From Bradyrhizobium diazoefficiens (GTDB lineage Bacteria > Pseudomonadota > Alphaproteobacteria > Rhizobiales > Xanthobacteraceae), in the NCBI RefSeq assembly GCF_018129965.1, contig NZ_JAFCKW010000002.1, positions 372,001 to 436,000 of the forward strand: a stretch of DNA of 64,000 nt, written 5' to 3'. Made by a program: the position numbers and the translations under genes. The notes beneath the pieces are model-generated. The model saw only the letters and a list, made by a program, of their open reading frames with translations. It was not told where the DNA came from and did not search any database. Below are positions 18,061-25,193 of this stretch, piece by piece. How positions within the stretch are numbered: the first letter of the stretch is position 1; every line of letters starts with the position of its first letter.

Positions 18061-18096
18061 TGGAACATTGTTCCAATCTATTGGAACAGCGTTCCA
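18061..18096. promoter_or_regulatory. Twin operators between the monooxygenase and TetR genes
   Basis: Two 15-bp palindromes of the form TGGAACnnnGTTCCA lie at 18061-18075 and 18082-18096. Both have perfect 6-bp arms, and their centres are 21 bases apart, two turns of the helix. They fill the short gap between the divergent genes and would let a TetR dimer pair block both promoters at once. Confidence 0.85.
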
Positions 18097-18107
18097 TTCA
18101 TGTCAAG

Positions 18108-18788
18108 ATGGCGTCCATGATCAGGAAGATTGACCGCACCGAACGGCGGAGCGACGCCCTCTCCAGAGAGCGGATCATCGCGGCCGCGATCGAGATCCTC
18201 GACACCGGCGGCGAGGGCGCTCTGACTGTCCGCGCGCTTGCGGCGCATCTGGCGACGGGAAGCGGGGCGATCTACTGGCATGTTGTCGACAAGAACGAGC
18301 TTCTGGCTGCGGCAGCCGACGCGGTCATCGCCCGCGTCATGTCGGACGTTGCCGGTGGCGCGAAGCCGCGCGAGGCGATCCGCGCGGTGGCCATCGGCGT
18401 GTTCGACGCCATCGACGCCCATCCCTGGGTTGGCGCGCAGCTCTTCCGCGAGCCGGGCCGGCCGGCGACGCTGGACATCATTGAGGGAATCGGCCGGCAG
18501 CTCCGGGTGCTAGGCGTAGCCAAGGTCGCGCAATTCGATACCGTGTCTGCGCTCGTTCACTACATTCTCGGCGTCGCCGGACAGAATGCGGCGAATGCCC
18601 GCCTTGTCGCGCCAGGAACGGACCGATCGGCTTTTCTGTCGTCCGTCGCGGCGCAGTGGACCGCGCTCGACCCCGCGCGATATCCTTTCGTGAGGCAAAT
18701 GGCGTCGCAACTGCGCGACCACGATGACCGCGCGCAGTTCCTTGCCGGTGTCGACCTGATTCTGGCTGGCATCGACTCCGCTCGATAG
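18108..18788 (+). CDS. TetR-family repressor (TetR_C-type)
   Basis: The product of 226 residues has an N-terminal helix-turn-helix (LTVRALAAHLATGSGAIYWH, VVDKNELL) and a helical ligand domain. The upstream ATG at 18060 lies within the first operator and is rejected; ATG at 18108 or 18117 fits. The GAIYWHVVDK wing is close to that of classic TetR. Divergent arrangement with the TetX-like gene and the twin TGGAAC palindromes indicates it represses both genes. Confidence 0.92.
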   Translation: MASMIRKIDRTERRSDALSRERIIAAAIEILDTGGEGALTVRALAAHLATGSGAIYWHVVDKNELLAAAADAVIARVMSDVAGGAKPREAIRAVAIGVFDAIDAHPWVGAQLFREPGRPATLDIIEGIGRQLRVLGVAKVAQFDTVSALVHYILGVAGQNAANARLVAPGTDRSAFLSSVAAQWTALDPARYPFVRQMASQLRDHDDRAQFLAGVDLILAGIDSAR

Positions 18789-18893
18789 GCGCGCCGCTCG
18801 AAGCGTCCGCTTTGGACTTCGCCCAAACCGCAAGATCTGTCGAGCGCATGTCGCTCGCATGCCGCTAGTTGATCCCGCCACGGAGCAAGAAAG

Positions 18894-19775
18894 ATGAAGC
18901 CGGCGTTGCAGAACTATCAGGACCGGATGCGTCGGGTGCTGGACCATATCGACCGGCATCTCGACGCCGATCTGGACCTCGACAGCTTGAGCGCCGTCGC
19001 GTCCTTCTCGAAATTCCATTTCCACCGACAGTTCACGGCAACCTTCGGTCTGTCGTTGCATCGCTATGTCCAGCTCGCCCGTCTGAAGCGCGCGTCGCAT
19101 CATCTGGCCTACTCGGACGCCCTCGCTGTCACCGATATCGCGATGGATGCCGGCTACGACGCGCCCGATGCCTTCGCCCGCGCCTTTCGGCAACGGCTCG
19201 GGCAATCGCCGTCATCGTTCCGCAGATCCCCGGACTGGGAGCCGTGGCTTGCGGCCTTCGGGCCTCTCGACCATGCGAGGAGGGAGCTCATGCAGAGAAA
19301 GTTTACCATAGACGACGTGACGATCCGCGACGTGCCAACCACGAAAGTGGCCATCATGGAGCATAGGGGCGATCCGCTAGCGCTGCGCGCCACCATCCAG
19401 CGGTTCATCGCCTGGCGCAAGGCAGCGAACCTGCACCCGAGCAAAAGCCCGACCTTCAACGTCTGGCGGTCCGAGCGAAATCCGGCCTCGCCTGCCGATT
19501 ACAGCGTGGACCTGTGCGTCGGCACCGAGCAGCCGATCGTGGCGCACGGCGGAGCGATCAGGGCTGGCGCGATCCCGGGAGGACGCTGCGCCGTACTGCG
19601 CGTCGTCGGTTACACCGATGATCTCGAGCCTGCAGCGCTCTATCTCTATCGCGACTGGCTTCCGGCCAGCGGCGAGGAGGTGCGCGACTTCCCGATCTAT
19701 TGCCAGCGGCTGAGCTTCTTCCCGGAGGTGCCGGAGCATGAAACCGTCGCGGATGTGTTTATGCCGCTGAAATAG
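18894..19775 (+). CDS. AraC-family regulator with GyrI-like effector domain
   Basis: The 293-residue protein has an N-terminal AraC double helix-turn-helix (residues 10-105, containing SLSAVASFSKFHFHRQF and ITDIAMDAGYDAPDAFARAF-like second helix) and a C-terminal GyrI/SOUL-like ligand domain (VTIRDVPTTKVAIMEHRG ... LPIYCQRLSFFPEVPEHE style). Members sense amphipathic or cationic drugs, as in Rob and SbmC relatives. A GCAAGAAAG ribosome binding site precedes the ATG. Its position after the TetR gene suggests a drug-response cluster but no shared transcript is proven. Confidence 0.9.
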   Translation: MKPALQNYQDRMRRVLDHIDRHLDADLDLDSLSAVASFSKFHFHRQFTATFGLSLHRYVQLARLKRASHHLAYSDALAVTDIAMDAGYDAPDAFARAFRQRLGQSPSSFRRSPDWEPWLAAFGPLDHARRELMQRKFTIDDVTIRDVPTTKVAIMEHRGDPLALRATIQRFIAWRKAANLHPSKSPTFNVWRSERNPASPADYSVDLCVGTEQPIVAHGGAIRAGAIPGGRCAVLRVVGYTDDLEPAALYLYRDWLPASGEEVRDFPIYCQRLSFFPEVPEHETVADVFMPLK

Positions 19776-19883
19776 GCTGTTGATCCAAACCGCGCGGCGG
19801 AACGTTTCTTCGAAGCCTCACCAGCGTCGGTGCGATGTTCGCCATCTCCTGGTCGCAGGCCGCCCGCCCGTGGGGAGATCCGC

Positions 19884-20294
19884 ATGACGCAAGAGCCTTC
19901 GACATCGACCGTCTATTTCGACGGATCCTGCCCGCTGTGCCGGGCCGAGATCGGATATTACCGCCGCACCGATCAGGACGGCTCCTTGTGTTTCGTCGAC
20001 GTCTCCAAAGCCGGCGCTGCGGTGCCAGATGGACTGACCCAGCAGCTCGCGATGGACCGATTCCACGTTCGCGCCGGCGACGGACGCGTGCTCTCTGGCG
20101 CGGCGGCTTTCGTCGAGGTCTGGTCACGTTTGCCGCGATGGCGCTGGGCGGCGCGGGTCGCATCGCTGCCGGGCGCCCTGGCTGTTCTGGAGTTGGGCTA
20201 CCGGATGTTCCTGCCGGTTCGTCCCCTGATCTCCCGTCTGTTTGGACGAGCTGTGCGGCTCACATCCGGCGGCGAAGGCGCCCCTCGCGCGTGA
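19884..20294 (+). CDS. DCC-family thiol-disulfide oxidoreductase-like protein (DUF393)
   Basis: The 136-residue protein has the family signature near the start, VYFDGSCPLCRAEI, where the CPLC pair is the putative redox centre and names the DCC family. The rest reads RFHVRAGDGRVLSGAAAFVEVWSRLP (split across the middle) and a C-terminal amphipathic region ending in a membrane-associated helix. GGGGAG stands before the ATG at 19884. Its stop codon overlaps the GTG of the next SDR gene, so the two form an operon. Confidence 0.87.
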   Translation: MTQEPSTSTVYFDGSCPLCRAEIGYYRRTDQDGSLCFVDVSKAGAAVPDGLTQQLAMDRFHVRAGDGRVLSGAAAFVEVWSRLPRWRWAARVASLPGALAVLELGYRMFLPVRPLISRLFGRAVRLTSGGEGAPRA

Positions 20295-21043
20295 CCGGGC
20301 CACTCGAACCTCGAGGCCCGGTTGCGGGCGGCGCAATCGATCTGGCGTCGTTTCCTGAAGGAGGCGTCGCCGTCGTGTTCGGCGCCGGCGGCGGGATCGG
20401 ATCGGCCCTGCGCGAGGCCGTCGTGGCGTCGGGCCGCTTCAGCGAGGTGGTCGCATTCAGCCGCAGCACGCAGCCGTCGATCGATCTCCTCGACGAGGAC
20501 AGTCTCGAACGCGCCGCGGTGTTCGCGGCCGAGCGCGGCGAGCTTCGTCTCGTGATCGATGCGACGGGATTCCTGCACGATGATCGCCAGGCGCCCGAGA
20601 AAAGCTTGCGCCAGCTCGACGCGGTCAATCTGGCGCGATCCTTTGCGCTGAATGCGATCGGGCCCGCGCTGATCATGAAGCACCTGCTGCCGCACTTGCC
20701 GCGGTCGGGCAAGGCGGTGTTCGCGACGCTGTCGGCCCGGCTCGGCAGCATCGGCGATAACAGGCTCGGTGGCTGGTACTCTTATCGGGCCTCGAAGGCC
20801 GCGCTCAACCAGCTGGTGCGGACTGCGTCGGTCGAGCTGGCGCGCAAATCTCCCGATGCGCTGTGCATCGCGCTCCATCCCGGCACGGTCGCCACGCCGC
20901 TGACCGATCCGTTCGCGGCGACGGGATTGCAGTCGCATTCCCCGCCGGTAGCTGCGCGTCACATGCTCGCCGTCGTCGACGGGCTCACGCGTGAAGCCAG
21001 TGGCGGGTTCTTCGACTGGCGCGGAGAGCCTGTGCCGTGGTGA
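20291..21043 (+). CDS. Short-chain dehydrogenase/reductase (CsgA-like)
   Basis: The 250-residue product starts at a GTG that overlaps the stop of the DCC gene (GTGA). It has the NAD(P)-binding turn VFGAGGGIGSALREAV near residue 25, the catalytic YSYRASKAALN (Tyr-x-x-x-Lys) near residue 158 and a PG motif in LHPGTVATPLTDPF. This is the compact SDR type seen in proteins of the C-factor group. Substrate is unknown. The longer open frame to 19835 overlaps the DCC gene entirely and is a shadow. Confidence 0.85.
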   Translation: MTGPLEPRGPVAGGAIDLASFPEGGVAVVFGAGGGIGSALREAVVASGRFSEVVAFSRSTQPSIDLLDEDSLERAAVFAAERGELRLVIDATGFLHDDRQAPEKSLRQLDAVNLARSFALNAIGPALIMKHLLPHLPRSGKAVFATLSARLGSIGDNRLGGWYSYRASKAALNQLVRTASVELARKSPDALCIALHPGTVATPLTDPFAATGLQSHSPPVAARHMLAVVDGLTREASGGFFDWRGEPVPW

Positions 21044-21069
21044 CCGCGTAGCGCCGATGCGCGGCAACG

Positions 21070-21570
21070 CTATGCGTTCCGCGCCATCTTCTCGAACTTC
21101 TTCACCAGCCGTTCGCGCTTCAGCCGCGACAGCCGCTGGATCCAGAATATCCCGTCGAGCTGGTCGATCTCGTGCTGGTGGCAGACGGCGCGCAAGCCAT
21201 CGGACTCCTCGTTGTGCATGTTGCCGTCGAGATCCTGATAGCTGATCCACACACGCGCGTGACGCTGTACCTCGTCGTTAACCCCGGGCATCGAGACGCT
21301 GCCCTCGCGGTGCGTGATCAGTTCCGGCGAGGCCCAGATGATCTCCGGATTGACGTAGGTTTGCGGTCCCGCCTTGGCGTCGAGCTCGAGCACCACGAGC
21401 CGCAAGGGTACGCCGATATGCGGCGCGGTGATGCCGATGCCGGGCGCAGCGCGCATGGTCTCCAGCAAATCCGCCGCGAGCTCGCGCAGGGCCTCGTCGA
21501 ACGCGGTGACGGGGCGGGCGGCGATCGCGAGGCGGCGGTCGGGATAGCGGATGATGGAGCGGATGGTCAT
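21070..21570 (-). CDS. Peptide deformylase-like protein lacking standard metal ligands
   Basis: The 166-residue protein has the length and order of peptide deformylase, which removes the formyl group from new proteins. Its motifs are altered: GIGITAPHIG for GxGxAAPQ (Gln to His), EGSVSMPG for EGCLSxP (metal-ligand Cys to Ser), and HEIDQLDG for HExDH (second His ligand to Gln). Two of three metal ligands are gone, so normal activity is unlikely. It may be a type III deformylase-like protein with another role. An ATG six codons upstream (21588) would also work and overlaps the stop of a possible 33-codon ORF. Confidence 0.85.
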   Translation of the reverse strand: MTIRSIIRYPDRRLAIAARPVTAFDEALRELAADLLETMRAAPGIGITAPHIGVPLRLVVLELDAKAGPQTYVNPEIIWASPELITHREGSVSMPGVNDEVQRHARVWISYQDLDGNMHNEESDGLRAVCHQHEIDQLDGIFWIQRLSRLKRERLVKKFEKMARNA

Positions 21571-21584
21571 GGTGCGATTGCCGT

Positions 21585-21686
21585 TCATTCGTCCCGATAG
21601 ACTCCGTCGTTCTTGTGCACGCACGGGCCGTCTGGATTGGCGCTGATCATGTCGATGTCCGGGCAAAGAGTGAGGACGTCGGCCAA
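21585..21686 (-). CDS. Possible small ORF coupled to the deformylase-like gene
   Basis: On the minus strand a TTG at 21686 opens 33 codons reading LADVLTLCPDIDMISANPDG and PCVHKNDGVYRDE, ending with a TGA that overlaps the alternative ATG of the deformylase-like gene (ATGA). The peptide looks non-random, with two cysteines, but no clear ribosome binding site precedes the TTG. The remaining part of the 21590-22010 gap shows only a GGCCGGCC-rich inverted repeat at 21691-21714. Confidence 0.25.
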   Translation of the reverse strand: MADVLTLCPDIDMISANPDGPCVHKNDGVYRDE

Positions 21687-22010
21687 GCGCGGCCGGCCTC
21701 GAGATGGCCGGCCGTCTGGTCCGAGGGTTGATCGACCGCACTTTCGGGATGCTGTCAGCATGCCGGTGTATTGCCCGACGTGTCAATTGCGTTCGGCACC
21801 GCAAGCCGCCGGCATCGCAGTACTGACCTTGCAAGTCCTTGATCCCACGGCACCGGCTACTGTGCATGGGGTTGTTTTGCTTTTTTTGCTTGCGGGGCGT
21901 GTCGAGACGTTGTCGATCAGGAGTGAAACGGGCCTGCAGAAATTTGCGACGGCCACGTCGGCCTGCGCGGTTCCCGTTCGTCTTTCACCCAGACAGACCG
22001 GGAGACCCAA

Positions 22011-23231
22011 ATGAACGCTTCCTCCTATCGCTGGGTGATCGTTGCCGCGGGCGGCTTGCTTGGCTGCGTCGCCATCGGCGGCATGTTTTCGCTGCCGGTG
22101 TTCCTGCAGCCGATCGCCAGGGACACCGGCTGGTCGGTGACGGGGATTTCGAGCGCGATGACGATCGGCTTTCTGGCGATGGCGCTCACCAGCATGGCGT
22201 GGGGCACGCTGAGTGACAAATTCGGTCCGCGACCGGTGGTGCTGACGGGCTCGATCGTGCTGGCGCTGAGCCTGTTCGCCGCGAGCCATGCGACCTCGCT
22301 GATCGTGTTCCAGATCGTGTTCGGCCTCCTGACCGGCGCGTCCTGCGCGGCGATCTTCGCGCCGATGATGGCGACCGTCACCGGCTGGTTCGATACTCAT
22401 CGCAGCCTCGCGGTGTCGCTGGTGTCGGCCGGCATGGGCGCGGCGCCGATGACGATGGCCCCGCTGGCGGCATGGCTTGTCTCCAACCATGACTGGCGCA
22501 CCGCGATGCAGATCGTGGCGCTGGTGGTCGGCGCCATCATGATCCCGGTGGCGCTGCTGGTGCGCCGTCCGCCTGCGCTCGCGCAGGCCGTGGCCGCGCC
22601 CATGGGGGAGGGCGGCCCGCAGGCAGAGATGTCGACGCGCGAGGCGCTGCGCTCGCCGCAATTCCTGATCCTGCTTGCGACCAATTTCTTCTGCTGCGCC
22701 ACCCATTCCGGCCCGATCATCCACACCGTCAGCTATGCCGTCAGTTGCGGCATTCCGCTGGTCGCGGCGGTGACGATCTACAGCATCGAGGGTTTTGCCG
22801 GCCTCGGCGGGCGCATCGCCTTCGGCCTGCTGGGTGACCGCTTCGGTGCCAAGCGCGTGCTGGTGTCGGGCCTGCTGCTGCAGGCGTTCGGCGCGCTTGC
22901 CTATGTCGCCGCGCATCAGCTCGCGACCTTCTACGCGGTCGGCGCCGTGTTCGGCTTCATCTATGCCGGCACCATGCCGCTTTATGCGGTGCTGATCCGC
23001 GAGAACTTTCCGCTGCGCATTTTGGGAACCGTGATCGGCGGCACCGCGATGGCCGGCAGCCTCGGCATGGCGACCGGCCCGCTCGCGGGCGGGCTGATCT
23101 TTGATGCGTTCTCGAGCTATGCCTGGCTCTATGTCGCCTCCTGGACGATGGGTCTCGGCGCTTTCCTGATGGCGATGATGTTCCGTCCCTTCCCGAAGCC
23201 GCAAGGGCAGGCGGCGCCGGCTGCGGCGTGA
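22011..23231 (+). CDS. MFS transporter (oxalate/formate antiporter-like, monocarboxylate type)
   Basis: The 406-residue protein has twelve membrane segments. The helix 2-3 loop WGTLSDKFGPRPVV carries the MFS signature, and the second-half repeat reads LGDRFGAKRVLV. Helix 1 (GGLLGCVAIGGMFSLPVFLQP) and helix 4 (GLLTGASCAAIFAPMMATVT) resemble OFA-type anion carriers. GGGAGACCC lies before the ATG. The substrate is likely a small carboxylate, but that is an inference from family resemblance only. Confidence 0.85.
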   Translation: MNASSYRWVIVAAGGLLGCVAIGGMFSLPVFLQPIARDTGWSVTGISSAMTIGFLAMALTSMAWGTLSDKFGPRPVVLTGSIVLALSLFAASHATSLIVFQIVFGLLTGASCAAIFAPMMATVTGWFDTHRSLAVSLVSAGMGAAPMTMAPLAAWLVSNHDWRTAMQIVALVVGAIMIPVALLVRRPPALAQAVAAPMGEGGPQAEMSTREALRSPQFLILLATNFFCCATHSGPIIHTVSYAVSCGIPLVAAVTIYSIEGFAGLGGRIAFGLLGDRFGAKRVLVSGLLLQAFGALAYVAAHQLATFYAVGAVFGFIYAGTMPLYAVLIRENFPLRILGTVIGGTAMAGSLGMATGPLAGGLIFDAFSSYAWLYVASWTMGLGAFLMAMMFRPFPKPQGQAAPAAA

Positions 23232-23237
23232 CGAGAG

Positions 23238-24116
23238 CTATGAGGTGATGCGCTTCTCGAAGAACAGATCCGGATACGGATCGTCGTTGAAGCGCGGTAT
23301 CTCGCGCCAGCCCGTGCTGCGGTAGAGCTGGCCGGCCTCGACCAGCGCGCTGTTGGTGTCGAGCCGCAACAGCGCGATGCCGAGCCCGCGCGCGATAGCT
23401 TCAGTCGCGTCCATCAGACGCCGGCCGAGGCGTAATCCACGCGCGGCGGGGGCGACCCACAGGCGCTTGATCTCGGCGTAGCCGTGGTCGGTGCCCTTCA
23501 GCCCGACGCAGCCGATCGGCAGCGTATCCGAGATCGCCACGATGAACGTGCCGCGCGGCCGTCGCATGTCCTTGGCGTCGGGGTCGCGCGACAGCGAGAC
23601 GTCAAAACCCTGTTTGAAGCGGCGGCCGAGCTCGGCATAATACTCGCCGAGGCAATAGCGGGCTTCATCGCTCTGCGGGTCCATCTCGGCAAGCGCAATA
23701 CGCTCGCGCGTCAGCGCCGAAGCAACTAGGTCCATCGCCGCCAGCAGCGCCTCGCGCTGCGAATGCCCTGCAATGAAGCTCTCGGCCTGCGTGTTCGACA
23801 GCGCCTCGTAGGCCCCGAATTCGCGCCGGCCCGTGCGCGTCAGCTTCGCCACGCGGCGCCTCGCATCGCCGTCATGTGCGATGGTCTCGATCAACCCTTC
23901 GTCCTCGAGGCTGCGCAACAGCCGGCTCATCAGCCCGGAATCGAGGCCGAGATAGTCGCGGATCTCCGCCACATCCGAGCGCCCATGGCCGATCGCATTG
24001 AGCACGCGGGCGGCGCCCAGCGGCCGGCCGCGCCCGAGGAACGAGGTATCGAGCGCGCCGACGGCGGACGTCACGGCACGGTTGAAGCGGCGGACGCGGG
24101 AGACGGGATCGAGCAT
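23238..24116 (-). CDS. MarR-type regulator fused to a GNAT acetyltransferase
   Basis: The 292-residue protein has an N-terminal MarR winged helix (residues 1-140, with SDVAEIRDYLGLDSGLMSRL and DGDARRRVAKLT) and a C-terminal GNAT domain (residues 150-292) whose acetyl-CoA loop is RGLRLGRRLMDATE. Such fusions sense a ligand and probably acetylate a small molecule. A 32-bp palindrome overlaps its start codon, predicting tight autorepression. It is convergent with the MFS gene, with only 6 bases between stops. Confidence 0.9.
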   Translation of the reverse strand: MLDPVSRVRRFNRAVTSAVGALDTSFLGRGRPLGAARVLNAIGHGRSDVAEIRDYLGLDSGLMSRLLRSLEDEGLIETIAHDGDARRRVAKLTRTGRREFGAYEALSNTQAESFIAGHSQREALLAAMDLVASALTRERIALAEMDPQSDEARYCLGEYYAELGRRFKQGFDVSLSRDPDAKDMRRPRGTFIVAISDTLPIGCVGLKGTDHGYAEIKRLWVAPAARGLRLGRRLMDATEAIARGLGIALLRLDTNSALVEAGQLYRSTGWREIPRFNDDPYPDLFFEKRITS

Positions 24117-24144
24117 AATACCTGACCGTAGTCAGGTATTATGC
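24113..24144. promoter_or_regulatory. 32-bp palindrome overlapping the MarR-GNAT start codon
   Basis: GCATAATACCTGAC (24113-24126) and GTCAGGTATTATGC (24131-24144) are perfect reverse complements around CGTA. The start codon of the MarR-GNAT gene (CAT, 24114-24116) lies within the left arm. This is a strong candidate binding site for the MarR dimer; it would also form a hairpin in the mRNA that hides the start. Confidence 0.8.
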
Positions 24145-24149
24145 TGTGG

Positions 24150-24329
24150 TCAACGGCTGAGCGCCGCGTGACTGCCGATCTGGTTACATATCGCGCGCGG
24201 AATCATCCAGGTCGCGAAGGTCTGCCAGCGCCCGTCCTCGCGACGAAGCTGGTAGGCGACGAAGTCGGCGCCCTCGCCGTGCACGAGTTCGTAACGATGC
24301 GACTTGGTTGAAACGGTGGAATTGCTCAT
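24150..24329 (-). CDS. Small protein of unknown function (59 aa)
   Basis: The frame from the ATG at 24327-24329 reads MSNSTVSTKSHRYELVHGEG and later LRREDGRWQTFATWMI, ending AALSR. GAGAGAG precedes the start at a good distance. The protein is soluble and has no recognised domain. Its stop lies next to the 32-bp palindrome on the upstream side of the MarR-GNAT gene on the same strand, so a transcript from this gene would read into the regulator. Confidence 0.6.
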   Translation of the reverse strand: MSNSTVSTKSHRYELVHGEGADFVAYQLRREDGRWQTFATWMIPRAICNQIGSHAALSR

Positions 24330-24499
24330 GGAACACTCTCTCGAATTGGCTTTGAGCTGATTTAGGTGCAGTGCAGCAAAATCCAATGGGAGGATAACTG
24401 TCATCTCATCACGTTCTGGAGAGCGCTCGGGCAGCCCTGGCGTTCTTTGCAGCCTACAACCCCTTGCGTTACCCGACGGGCAATACACACAAGTCACGG

Positions 24500-25115
24500 G
24501 TCAATCGGCGCTCGCAAAAACATTCCGCTTTACCGAAATTCGGCTTTGGCGTATTCATGCGCCACCTCACCCCGGCCAGAGGGGCGTATCGCGATCGTCA
24601 CGAAACGTGGGGTGGGCTGCGGTGGACGCTAGTCACATCGGCGCGACAGGCATTGCAGGGCGGGCAACCGTGAGCGAGGGCGGCGCGCATACGACCGGTG
24701 CGATCGGCGTACGGCAAAACCGTGTGGTCCTGGCGCCCGCAGGCTGGCGCCAAGTCTTGCAGTGATGTGGCGGCCCGACCGGGCACGCGCATCAGCCATC
24801 TGCAAGGTGACGGGGGCAAGAGTGCATCGCTCCCCGGGGAGAGCACGGCATAAGCCGTCAACCCACTGCGCAGGGAAGGCCGGATGTTTGGCTTCACCTG
24901 TATGCCGCTGTGCAGCCTCCTGTAGCGCAATCGTCGCATAGTGGACCGTGGGTGCCCGGCCGGCACCCGGTCTTCCCTGCGCCCTCTGACATGAGGGTGT
25001 CGAGATCAAGCAACACTCGGGCAAAACATGCCGCGAGGCCGCGATTGCGTGTCTGCGGTGCAAAGGTGTCGTGCTCCGGGACACGAGGAGCGCGCATCAC
25101 ACACCACGCCGCATT
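24500..25115. repeat. Dispersed non-coding repeat, Rhizobiales type
   Basis: No frame here has family resemblance, although several long overlapping frames on both strands are open. Segments such as CGAAATTCGGCTTTGGCGTATTCATGC, CGTACGGCAAAACCGTGTGGTCCTGG, CCGGGGAGAGCACGG and CGGTCTTCCCTGCGCCCTCTG (each split here from a longer run) match, from memory, an element repeated many times in Bradyrhizobium-type genomes, where its frames are often misannotated as proteins. The stretch 24330-24500 before it shows nothing recognisable. Confidence 0.6.
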
Positions 25116-25193
25116 GTGAGTTGTGCCCGTGCCTCAGACCGCTACCATGCGCGTATTCTCCTGGAACTCGGGAGAGTGAACAGCGGAGGCGAC

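Noticed and set aside
21613..22014. 133-codon plus-strand frame before the MFS gene
   Set aside because: No domain, low-complexity composition and overlap with the start region of the MFS gene; the gap is regarded as non-coding apart from the weak minus-strand small ORF.
24598..25084. Overlapping minus-strand frames reading like MSEGAGKTG-type hypothetical proteins
   Set aside because: They sit in the dispersed repeat; several frames are open at once and none shows a protein family, so they are treated as spurious.
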